Assembly (NCBI GenBank): GCA_016859345.1
Contig: CM029134.1
Coordinates: 11,785,060-11,849,059 of the forward strand
Source of the DNA: Istiophorus platypterus
Lineage: Eukaryota > Chordata > Actinopteri > Istiophoriformes > Istiophoridae
Reading direction: 5' to 3'
DNA: 64,000 bases
The notes beneath the pieces are model-generated. The model saw nothing but the letters and a program-made list of their open reading frames with translations, was not told the origin of the DNA and ran no database searches. This document shows, in pieces, positions 59,847 to 64,000 of the stretch (positions within the stretch are counted from its first letter, which is position 1; each line of letters opens with the position of its first letter). The translations under genes were made by a program, and so were the position numbers.

Positions 59847-62606
59847 AACACACACACAAACACACACAATCCTTCCCACAGCAACAAGCACAGTTCTCTG
59901 CCTCCCACAGAGTGTGGATGGTTTCTCACATCCCACCTGCTCATGAGAGCCCACAATCTTGAGCTGCAGCATATCCAATATCCACAGACTAGTGATTTAG
60001 TATTAGACGGAGCTATCGAGGGCATTATGTATGTTCTAAATGTTTGCAGTTGTTGGAGTTTAAAAAAAGCCCCTAATACAGACTTAACCCTGCTCTGACA
60101 GTACAACCCATGGTCATATGATCTGTATATGAAATCTTGTTTGATCATGCTCGGCTGCCTTCATCAGGATTTTCTTTTTTTTTTTAATAGAGGGGAAAGA
60201 TTCTTTTTTTTTTTTACACATGGGATCCTACTTTTGTGTACGCACAAGGACGACATCCACTTTTTCGAAAAATTTCACCGGTTTTTCCTCTTTCGTGATA
60301 ATAGGATTGGCAGAACTAAAACATCAGGTTTAGTTCACTGAAACATTGCTGTTCATACATTAGTCATTGCTAGTTGTTTATTGTGTAAATATTATCACAC
60401 ATCTAGAACAGAGACAAGAGATTATTTTGCCCATATAAAAACATAGCCAGTTTCTTAAATGACATTTTGGTTCTTAAAAGGGAAGTCCTGGTTTCAAAAA
60501 GCCTGGTGCTTATTTTTATAGTTTTGGTCACCATTTCTTTTGCTAATAATATCATTGCTATCAGCATTGTAATCGCTCCAATTTGGGAGGAGCGGAGACA
60601 TTTCTAAAAAGACAAGCAGTCAGATGATCAGACAAGTCATAAACATTTGCAGTTTACAGACTTTTTGGGTTTAACTTTGACGTACTTGTGTAGTTTTGTA
60701 TCTACAGTTTTCCTGTGGGACTTTTCACTGACATTTTTGGTTTTTCCTGTACCTCTAAATAAAGTAGTTTAGATAATATGGCTAAACTTTTGCCTCATTT
60801 GCAGTGTGTCTGATTGTCTGACTGCTCATGTATTTTGCCCCACATGACTTTGTTTTGGCGCAGTAGCTGCATTCCCACATCTCAGCCACTACTTTGGTAA
60901 CAGTGATGTTATCACAAGACGTGGCCCCATGTAGGTCCAAACATTGAAAATGAGACTTAAGTTGTTGGAAAATGAAATTTTCCTTTAATATAATCAAAAA
61001 TGTGGACATAATACTCTAACAAGACAAGGACTCCAAAGCCATGCTAGCAAATCTGTGAGCCCACACTTAGTATTTGGTTGAATGCCCAGCTGTGTGTCAG
61101 CAAGCTAATGTAGTCACAATGACAATACTAACGTGCTGATGTTAAGCAGGTATAGTTTTCAACATATTAGTTTGGCATGTTATGATAACATTTGCTAATT
61201 AGGACTAAATACAGAAAGTTAACAGGAATGTCATTTCTTTTATAGGTTGTTGGTCATAAATCAAAGTATTTGACAAAACAGAATTTTGACCTGCTGGTTG
61301 GATTAGAGGATCATCAAAACCAGTGTGATTCCTCCTCTGGTGATCATGAATGTGTCCGTGAAATTTCATGGCAATAGCTGTTGAGATATTTCAGTCTGGA
61401 ACAAAGTTGTGGATGGGCTGATACCTGTTTTTGTTTTTGCTAGGGTAGTGAAGGTGTCAGTCTAATGCTGCCTGCCTGATGCACCTGTGTTGTAATCATT
61501 CTTTCTTTCCCCCTACTGGTCTGGCCCTCCCTCCAGCCTTCCCCACCATGGTGGACAACCACGTCAGCCACAACTACATGGGGGCAATGGAGCCTAAGCC
61601 AGTGTACCCGCCACCCCAGGTTACCCCGTCCAGGTACTCACCAGTTCCCCGCCACATGCTGGGGGAGGAAGACTTCACAAGGTAGGTTACAGATTGGTTC
61701 CTCTATAATTGATTCTCCTTCCATACATTACACTCGCACATGCTCTATTTGTGTAGGTTTAACTATATTACAGCACACAGTTTGATCCTGCGGATCACCT
61801 AAAGGCCTTATTGGTATTTGCTGGTGTAGTTGTAGTTAAGGAAGCATGGCTGTGGATGACAATTATATGGGGTTAAATTACTTTTCAAAACAAGTATTTC
61901 TCATTTGCATGGGTTTCTTTGTGGTCCTAGCAGCCTCCATTTTGTCGTTGTTTTACTGGTGCTGTCATGGTTCCTTTGATCATTTGTGTACATATTTGTA
62001 TTTGAAGCGAAACCAATGCTTAGTTAACATATTTCATCTCATCAGGGCCACGGTGGTGCATAGTACATAATAGCTGGACAGTGTGTGGTGGCTGTGTGCT
62101 GAGAGAGGCCTCTTGTCACTTCTTGTATTTGTTATGACTGAGGTTTAACCTTTGACCCCCCTATCCAAGTACTGGATCAGAAGTAGCATTCATAGGGGCT
62201 TGATTGGAGTGTGCCATGAGGCCTTGGGTCATCTTAACCCACAGCTCTGGGGAGGAGCCTCCCCTCTCCGTGTGTGTGTTTCTGCATGCAGACCTTTATA
62301 CGTGTCTGTATGTTGTGGAGTGAACGTGTTACTGGTTGAGTGTTAGTTGTGTGGCCCTGTAATGTCCTCATCCAAGCTGTCTACATGCCTTGTATGTGCA
62401 TTTGTCGCATCTTTGTTGGTATGTGTGCTTTATTTGTGTCCTACACTTGTCCCGTTCACTGTGATTCCTGTACCCCACAGCAGGGCTGAGCCTATTTACA
62501 GTGTCATCCACAAACCTGGGGACAGCAAGGTGCCCCAGGCCCTCTACAGAGGCTTCTGTCCTTCCCCTGCTCCCTTGTGCCAAGGTCCACTCCCCTTCTC
62601 TGGCAG
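8188..62606 (+). CDS. dlg3: dlg3 (SAP102), DLG-family MAGUK scaffold; 3'-partial, two alternative 5' ends
   Basis: PDZ-SH3-GK scaffold that in vertebrates clusters NMDA-type glutamate receptors, potassium channels and adhesion proteins under the membrane. Route 1 joins 8188-8227, 9419-9550, 15575-15660, 20842-20958 and 55011-55064, giving an L27 domain (about residues 14-68) and a linker. Route 2 starts at ATG 28357 (to 28722) with the SAP102 HHHCCKCPEC head. Both enter 55598-55648, 56919-57043, 57472-57641, 57954-58090, 59351-59495 and 61537-61681; a candidate cassette at 62484-62606 follows. All junctions keep phase. PDZ1 has SGLGFSIAGG, PDZ2 KGLGFSIAGG. DLG3 rather than DLG1, 2 or 4 is indicated by the route-2 head, by VNGSDGMYKYEEI, by HIPDDPGIFITKIIPGG and by the gdpd2 neighbour. 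PDZ3, SH3 and GK lie past the window. The L27 half is unlike standard mammalian SAP102. Confidence 0.93.
8228..9418 (+). other. dlg3 intron 1
   Basis: No gene or RNA recognised. Holds (T)n/TTTTG-rich sequence at 8519-8566 and otherwise plain A/T-rich intron sequence. Confidence 0.7.
9419..9550 (+). CDS. dlg3: dlg3 exon 2, L27 domain (most of it)
   Basis: 132 nt between gaggcag and gtaaga. Encodes DTERAVGLLRQYQANLTSPE, then EQALKTSVGKVSSILGSQLF and QALL. It aligns without gaps to the DLG1 L27 start (DTQRALHLLEEYRSKL ... NLFQALI). L27 domains mediate tandem heterodimerisation with CASK, MPP or LIN7-type partners; which partner binds here is not visible. Confidence 0.92.
9551..12519 (+). other. 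dlg3 intron 2, left part
   Basis: No exon, RNA or clear transposon seen. A poly-T run at 11371-11384 and an AAC-rich stretch at 11408-11430 are the only evident simple repeats. Confidence 0.6.
12520..13742. mobile_element. Tc1/mariner-type DNA transposon relic
   Basis: Left end CAGTTAGGTCCATAAGTATT after a TA at 12518-12519, with ACTTTCGTAATTTTA inside. The right end near 13700-13740 carries the inverted counterpart (AAAATTACGGAAAGTTTTGT then CCATATACTTATG). The terminal inverted repeats are diverged. Length about 1.2 kb, normal for this superfamily. The transposase inside is broken, so the copy is inactive. It lies in dlg3 intron 2 on the same strand. Confidence 0.88.
12832..13510 (+). pseudogene. 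degenerate Tc1-like transposase
   Basis: Fragments in shifting frames match Tc1 transposases: TIKRHLYECKYRGFTTR near 12945-12991, QFWNKILFTDETKINL at 13065-13112 (first catalytic Asp in TDE), ADRSSRVNSEVYRALLSAQI at 13274-13333, and VQMDNGPKQTAKATQELLKA from 13373 (second catalytic Asp in MDN). The SPDLNPIE-type block with the third acidic residue is not recognisable. Frameshifts and stops make it non-functional. Confidence 0.9.
13743..15574 (+). other. dlg3 intron 2, right part
   Basis: Mostly unremarkable. At about 14655-14825, phrases such as GTGCTCATCAGTAAATGCCA and GACTTGCTAACATGGCTACA resemble the head of the 'gctaacatgct' percomorph repeat, of which 61060-61430 carries the other half. 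No gene seen. Confidence 0.5.
15575..15660 (+). CDS. dlg3: dlg3 exon 3, end of L27 domain and linker
   Basis: 86 nt between tctcacag and gtaatt. Encodes DIQECYEVTLQQNTEQ, then TVVKEDSRHDAWE. DIQEFYEVTLL is the near-invariant end of DLG-type L27 domains, and the W-E at the exon end matches DLG1 (NTWE). Phase 1 in, phase 0 out. Confidence 0.9.
15661..20071 (+). other. dlg3 intron 3, left part
   Basis: No coding or RNA gene seen. Simple repeats: (GA)n at 18897-18930, (GT)n at 19293-19337, a run of G near 19391-19404, poly-A at 19530-19544 and (GT)n at 19686-19711. Confidence 0.65.
20072..20717. repeat. fold-back (MITE-like) repeat, near-complete copy 2
   Basis: About 646 bp with inverted ends: 20072 GCAATAGTCAGACATTTTGT pairs with 20688-20714 TAAAATGTTGAACTATTTC read backwards. 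Inner arms GTTAGCTTAGCTTAGCATAA (about 20193) and TTATGCTAAGCTAAGCTAAC (about 20421) are exact inverses. No open frame; probably non-autonomous. It ends about 125 bases before dlg3 exon 4. Confidence 0.75.
20842..20958 (+). CDS. dlg3: dlg3 exon 4, acidic/basic linker homologous to DLG1/DLG2 linker
   Basis: 117 nt, phase 0, between cctgtag and gtgagt. Begins DQEEEEEGVSRVRVTSRR and ends VERVSGLVTRSHVDMPK. The end resembles IENVHGFVSHSHISPIK of DLG1/DLG2, which precedes the same ANPPP-type exon there. The KYRYQDED part of that linker is absent. Confidence 0.82.
21455..21902. repeat. fold-back (MITE-like) repeat, copy 3
   Basis: Starts AAGCAATAATTCAACATTTT and ends near AAAATGTCAAACAGTTTCTC. Inner arms AGCATAAAGACTGGAAACAG and CTGTTTCCAGTCTTTATGCC are inverted relative to each other. 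Same family as 20072-20717. Confidence 0.75.
22303..22465. repeat. (GT)n compound microsatellite
   Basis: About 92 bases of TG, a short GCTTCTG/GCTTGTC interruption, then about 45 more bases of TG. The longest dinucleotide array in the window; likely polymorphic in length. Confidence 0.97.
22812..22841. repeat. (CT)n tract
   Basis: Short CT dinucleotide repeat in a pyrimidine-rich intron stretch. Confidence 0.85.
24072..24133. repeat. imperfect (GT)n tract
   Basis: GT-rich stretch interrupted by TTTTT and CATGCGCACATA units. Confidence 0.75.
24438..24483. repeat. (TA)n microsatellite
   Basis: About 46 bases of pure TA preceded by short CA/CATA repeats. May form cruciforms. Confidence 0.95.
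27385..27480. repeat. (CT)n / (CTCG) microsatellite at the SAP102 promoter
   Basis: About 95 bases of CT with CGCT interruptions. GAGA-type tracts are common near vertebrate promoters, but no function is shown. Open frames across it (Ser-Leu or Arg-Glu repeats) are artefacts. Confidence 0.92.
27700..27962. repeat. (TA)/(TATATG)-rich low-complexity tract in the 5' leader
   Basis: About 260 bases of TA, TATACA and TATATG units between the CT tract and the SAP102 ATG. Either 5' UTR or part of a leader intron. Confidence 0.88.
28357..28722 (+). CDS. dlg3: dlg3 SAP102-type alternative first coding exon
   Basis: Encodes 122 residues. Begins MHKHHHCCKCPECYEVTRMA, like human SAP102 (MHKHQHCCKCPECYEVTR), and ends WWPECTCTNREWYDQ. 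The H/C-rich head, Cys7-Cys8-x-Cys10-x2-Cys13, is the region reported to bind zinc in SAP102. A Gly/Pro/Ser-rich middle (about residues 45-105) is low complexity. An in-frame TGA at 28225-28227 with no ATG between fixes this start. The donor (CAG|gtaact) is phase 0 and fits 55598 directly, as in mammals. Confidence 0.95.
35442..35486. repeat. (GA)n microsatellite
   Basis: About 45 bases of uninterrupted AG dinucleotide. Confidence 0.95.
35846..36160. repeat. dispersed teleost repeat fragment
   Basis: Begins TTTTGGTAACACTTAACAGT, then AAGGTACACAAAAATCCTAA. Similar phrases head a widespread fish repeat, but the family name and borders are uncertain. Confidence 0.4.
37390..37425. repeat. (GT)n microsatellite
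   Basis: About 36 bases of uninterrupted GT. Confidence 0.95.
38888..38951. repeat. (GA)n microsatellite
   Basis: GA dinucleotides with AAAG and GCGAGGGG interruptions. Confidence 0.93.
41480..41680. repeat. fold-back repeat, fragment (copy 4)
   Basis: Contains GGTTAGCTTAGCTTAACATA followed by AAGACAAGGAGG, then a stretch resembling the inner part of copies 2 and 3. Confidence 0.6.
43385..43545. repeat. repeat fragment related to the 53930-54450 element
   Basis: Poly-T, then TTTTTCGGTGATTAAAAACA and AAGTATGAGAAGCTGGAACC. This resembles the 3' half of the 'agctgcaactaatgatt' family. Confidence 0.4.
43590..43775. repeat. fold-back repeat, internally deleted copy 5
   Basis: AGTTAGCTTAGCTTAGCTTA, then ACATAAAAACTGGAAGCAGG, then the right end TCTCCCAAAATGTTGAACTA. 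Much of the middle is missing compared with copy 2. Confidence 0.65.
45195..45440. repeat. fold-back repeat, degenerate copy 6
   Basis: TTTGATACCACTCTCATGTA at the left, then CAAATAAACTTTGGATTTTG and AGAGCCAGGCTGGTTCTTTC, which correspond to internal parts of the family. Confidence 0.5.
45565..45670. repeat. dispersed repeat fragment ('ttcaagtcaagccagttttattt')
   Basis: TTCAAGTCAAGCCAGTTTTA followed by TTGCCCAGAATCACAAA and CCAGAGGGATTT resembles a common fish interspersed repeat tail. Family not named. Confidence 0.4.
46066..46122. repeat. (GT)n microsatellite
   Basis: About 57 bases of uninterrupted GT. Confidence 0.96.
49139..49432. repeat. fold-back repeat, copy 7
   Basis: AGCCTGGCTCTGTCCAAGGG at the left and CAGAGCCAGGCTAGCTGTTT inside form the inverted arms. 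AGTGGTATCGATCTTCCTGA leads into the right end. It directly follows a run of 17 C. Confidence 0.65.
51464..51530 (+). repeat. tRNA-like SINE head, degenerate (tentative)
   Basis: TTTAGCGCAGAGGTTAGAGC looks like an A box and GGAGGGGTGATCC like a worn B box, 50 bases apart as in tRNA-derived SINEs. It is not a functional tRNA: I see no acceptor stem pairing. The body after it is not recognised. Confidence 0.35.
53930..54450. repeat. interspersed teleost repeat(s), 'gggctgcaacc' family
   Basis: 53940-54120 reads like a 3' half (GAAGCCAAAGAAATTAAATT, then AATTAATCAATTATCAAAAT). 54168-54450 starts CTAGGGCTGCAACCAGACTG and ends TCGAATTGATTAATCACCTA. Probably two adjacent degenerate copies related to 4990-5310. 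Confidence 0.55.
54811..54850. repeat. (CA)n microsatellite
   Basis: CA repeat with one AAAC interruption, about 160 bases upstream of the ANPPP exon acceptor. Confidence 0.93.
55011..55064 (+). CDS. dlg3: dlg3 exon 'ANPPP' (linker before PDZ1, probably L27-isoform only)
   Basis: 54 nt, phase 0, between ttcacag and gtaagt. Encodes ANPPPIIVNADSLDTCPY, matching DLG1 ANPPPVLVNTDSLETPTY and PSD-95 ANSPPVIVNTDTLEAPGY. The mammalian SAP102 protein skips straight to VNGSDG, so this exon most likely joins exon 4. Confidence 0.9.
55065..56918 (+). other. dlg3 introns either side of exon 55598-55648
   Basis: Intron 55065-55597 carries (CT)n at 55077-55095 and (GT)n at 55154-55170. Intron 55649-56918 shows no recognisable element. 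No other exon is supported. Confidence 0.65.
55598..55648 (+). CDS. dlg3: dlg3 shared exon, start of PDZ1
   Basis: 51 nt, phase 0, between ttggcag and gtgagc. Encodes VNGSDGMYKYEEIILER, almost identical to human DLG3 (VNGSDGMFKYEEIVLER). First exon common to both 5' routes. Confidence 0.95.
56919..57043 (+). CDS. dlg3: dlg3 exon, PDZ1 core with carboxylate-binding loop
   Basis: 125 nt between tgtgcag and gtaagt. Encodes GNSGLGFSIAGGIDNPHIPD, then DPGIFITKIIPGGAAAMDGR and L. GLGF is the ligand C-terminus-binding loop; PHIPDDPG is typical of DLG3. Confidence 0.96.
57472..57641 (+). CDS. dlg3: dlg3 exon, end of PDZ1 and PDZ1-PDZ2 linker
   Basis: 170 nt between ccacag and gttagg. Encodes VNDCVLRVNDVDVSEVVHSR, then AVEALKEAGPVVRLLVRRRQ and a linker ending LLKGPK. 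The His of VVHSRAVEAL is the ligand-selecting helix residue of class I PDZ domains. The donor has T at +3 (gttagg), less usual but supported by homology on both sides. Confidence 0.95.
57954..58090 (+). CDS. dlg3: dlg3 exon, PDZ2 core
   Basis: 137 nt between caaccag and gtatga. Encodes GLGFSIAGGIGNQHIPGDNS, then IYITKIIEGGAAQKDGRLQT and GDRLLA; near-identical to PDZ2 of all vertebrate DLGs. PDZ2 is the main binder of C-terminal ESDV/ETDV-type tails. Confidence 0.96.
59351..59495 (+). CDS. dlg3: dlg3 exon, end of PDZ2
   Basis: 145 nt between attcag and gtacgt. Encodes VNNIVLQDVRHEEAVAALKN, then TSDMVYLKVAKPGPVHLNDM and YAPPDYSS. The HEEAV helix completes PDZ2. LHLNDMYAPPDY points to DLG3. Confidence 0.96.
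59496..61059 (+). other. dlg3 intron before the PDZ2-PDZ3 linker exon, left part
   Basis: Holds the (CA)n tract at 59814-59869, T-runs at 60175-60187 and 60204-60214, and otherwise A/T-rich intron sequence. No exon supported. Confidence 0.65.
59814..59869. repeat. (CA)n/(CACAAA) microsatellite
   Basis: CA dinucleotides with regularly spaced AAAC interruptions. Confidence 0.94.
61060..61430. repeat. interspersed percomorph repeat ('gctaacatgct / tttcatggcaat' family)
   Basis: AGCAAGCTAATGTAGTCACA, ACTAACGTGCTGATGTTAAG, GGTCATAAATCAAAGTATTT, GATCATGAATGTGTCCGTGA and TTTCATGGCAATAGCTGTTG occur in the same order as in a very common spiny-rayed fish repeat. No open frame. It ends about 105 bases before the linker exon. 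Confidence 0.6.
61537..61681 (+). CDS. dlg3: dlg3 exon, PDZ2-PDZ3 linker
   Basis: 145 nt between ctccag and gtaggt. Encodes TFPTMVDNHVSHNYMGAMEP, then a Pro-rich stretch and RYSPVPRHMLGEEDFTR. It corresponds to human DLG3 DNHISHN...RYSPIPRHMLAEEDFTR. Ends with two bases (AG), the phase needed for either the cassette exon or the PDZ3 exon beyond the window. Confidence 0.95.
61682..62483 (+). other. dlg3 intron between linker exon and cassette exon
   Basis: 802 bp from the donor at 61682. No repeat, gene or RNA recognised. The acceptor end is the tandem CACAGCAG. Confidence 0.65.
62484..62606 (+). CDS. dlg3: dlg3 candidate cassette exon in the PDZ2-PDZ3 linker
   Basis: 123 nt (126 nt from 62481) between ccacagcag and gtacta. 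Encodes RAEPIYSVIHKPGDSK, then VPQALYRGFCPSPAPLCQGP and LPFSG. EPIYSVIHK resembles EPVYSTVNK of the alternatively spliced DLG2 linker insert. It starts after AG and ends with AG, so including it does not change the frame. The standard SAP102 protein lacks it. Confidence 0.75.
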
Positions 62607-63565
62607 GTACTAACCTAGTCCATTACGCCTCACTTAGTTAACCCTCCTCCATATAGCTCAGTATCCTGATCTGGCATCAGACAGGAGTAGGGCCAGAGAG
62701 GGATGGAGGCCACCTGCTTCACCATTGGAATGTTGTAACACCGTTGTGCGCAAAATACACAAAAAAAACACTATCTCTGTCTCTTTCTGTACGTATGTCT
62801 GCATGTGAATGTTTCCCCACCTCATGTCTACTTTACTCCTTTATATGATGGTACTTTTTGTTTGTATGACATATCTAGTCTTCAACTCATATGCAGCTAC
62901 CACTTAATCTTTCATGACTTCACATGAAATGCATTAAAGATCCGTAACAGCAATGGCAAATTGATTGCACAGTGAAATTGAAGGAAATACATGCATTATG
63001 TCTTTCCATTTATGCATGTGTTTTCTTAGGTTTTTGCCATCACACATGCACCACTACTACTACTTTTCATATTTTAAAAAAGGTCTACCCCTAGTCATTA
63101 TGTGTCCGTCAATTTTCCACCGATCTGCTCCTATCTGTGAACCTCAAACAACAGTGCCTTGCTTGTCTCGGTTTAAAATGGAGTCATACCTGCTCTTCAT
63201 AAGCACTTCTCCACAGGAGTGCAGCCGAAAGGGCTTCACTCTCCCACAAGCTGCTCAATTCCATCTGTTAGTACCCATCGATAAAACTAAGCCTCCATCT
63301 CGGGCCAAGTTACTTAATACATGACATTTATGGCAGTGCTTGAAGTTTTTCACTCTTTGGCATTAACAAATGTACAAAAGGCCTCTTGTTTAAATTTTGT
63401 TTTCACTTATTTATTTAAGTTATATCCACAGTCTTGTCCATTGTGCTCAACTCATGGATGAATTCCCCAATTTTCCTGTGTGAACCATTTCTTTTAATGT
63501 TTGTGTTAATGTAGCCTTTATTGTGTAACATATATGCCATACACTGATGCAAATACATGTTTTCC

Positions 63566-63600
<35 letters not shown>

Positions 63601-64000
63601 AAACGGCACATTCTGGTCTTGCTGTTTGACAATATCTTAAGGCGGGTGGTGGTGATTAAAGAAGGGACAGTACAGGAGGATGGGAAGGCTTATGGGAGCC
63701 ACCCATCACAAACTTTGGAATGTTTTGCCTGCTGCTCCGTGTATGTAAATATAAACACTGAGCCTTGCTGTTACCATAAACGTAATGGGGACGGAGAGCC
63801 TGATCCGGTATGGGCCAGCAGACCAGTAGCAGCAGACAGTCCTGCAGCTGTCATGATTCATCTGCATGCTGGCAAAACCAGGCCGTGCGCTCAGGTCTTA
63901 CCCCTCTCTTCCCCCATACTGCCAGTACCAATCACACACACATACTGTACACGAGACATTTGTTTATAATGTGCTGACACAAACGAGCACACGTGCAGAT
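62607..64000 (+). other. dlg3 intron after the cassette exon (runs off the window)
   Basis: Contains (GT)n at 63568-63591 next to a short GA run. Open frames at 62965-63324 and 63547-63969 show no DLG similarity. The PDZ3 exon (expected EPRKI/V-LHKGSTGLGF) is not present before position 64000. Confidence 0.65.

Noticed and set aside
59814..59869. Regular CACACAAA units, checked as a possible CRISPR-like array
   Set aside because: There are no unique spacers; it is a compound (CA)n microsatellite in a vertebrate intron.
62965..63324. 119-residue open frame after the cassette exon, considered as a further DLG insert or PDZ3
   Set aside because: No GLGF loop, no EPRK lead and no similarity to DLG linkers; no convincing splice sites in phase.

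Overview
This is a vertebrate nuclear genomic window, almost certainly from a percomorph teleost fish. The genes are split by introns with GT-AG borders. Introns and intergenic DNA are full of (GT)n, (GA)n and (TA)n microsatellites, contain a decayed Tc1/mariner element, and carry interspersed repeats of kinds common in spiny-rayed fish. The species cannot be named from the sequence. Apart from the Tc1 transposase relic, everything that looks coding is on the + strand and belongs to two genes.

Positions 96-5975 hold the 3' part of gdpd2, a multipass glycerophosphodiester phosphodiesterase. Thirteen exons keep one open frame of 472 residues; the 5' end lies outside the window. The 3' UTR probably ends near an AATAAA at 6660. 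A short intergenic gap follows, then a CpG-rich promoter at about 7260-7720.

From about 7.7 kb to the right edge lies dlg3, the SAP102 member of the DLG/PSD-95 family of synaptic and junctional MAGUK scaffolds. It has two alternative 5' ends. The distal one (exons at 8188, 9419, 15575 and 20842) encodes an L27 domain plus a linker, as in DLG1. The second, about 20 kb downstream (ATG at 28357), encodes the Cys/His-rich SAP102 N-terminus. Both are in phase with the shared exons from 55598 on. A short exon at 55011 probably joins only the L27 form. Shared exons encode PDZ1 (55598-57641), PDZ2 (57630-59495) and the PDZ2-PDZ3 linker (59460-61681), followed by a candidate in-frame cassette exon (62484-62606) with a tandem acceptor. 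PDZ3, SH3 and GK lie beyond the window.

The gdpd2-dlg3 order and orientation match my recollection of human Xq13.1, so this looks like conserved synteny. The roughly 34 kb intron 20959-55010, which contains the second promoter, is mostly microsatellites and fold-back repeats, plus two speculative small phase-0 exons (25976-26005 and 41857-41934). The most interesting content is the L27-coding 5' half of dlg3, which is absent from the standard mammalian SAP102 protein. I see no wholly new system.
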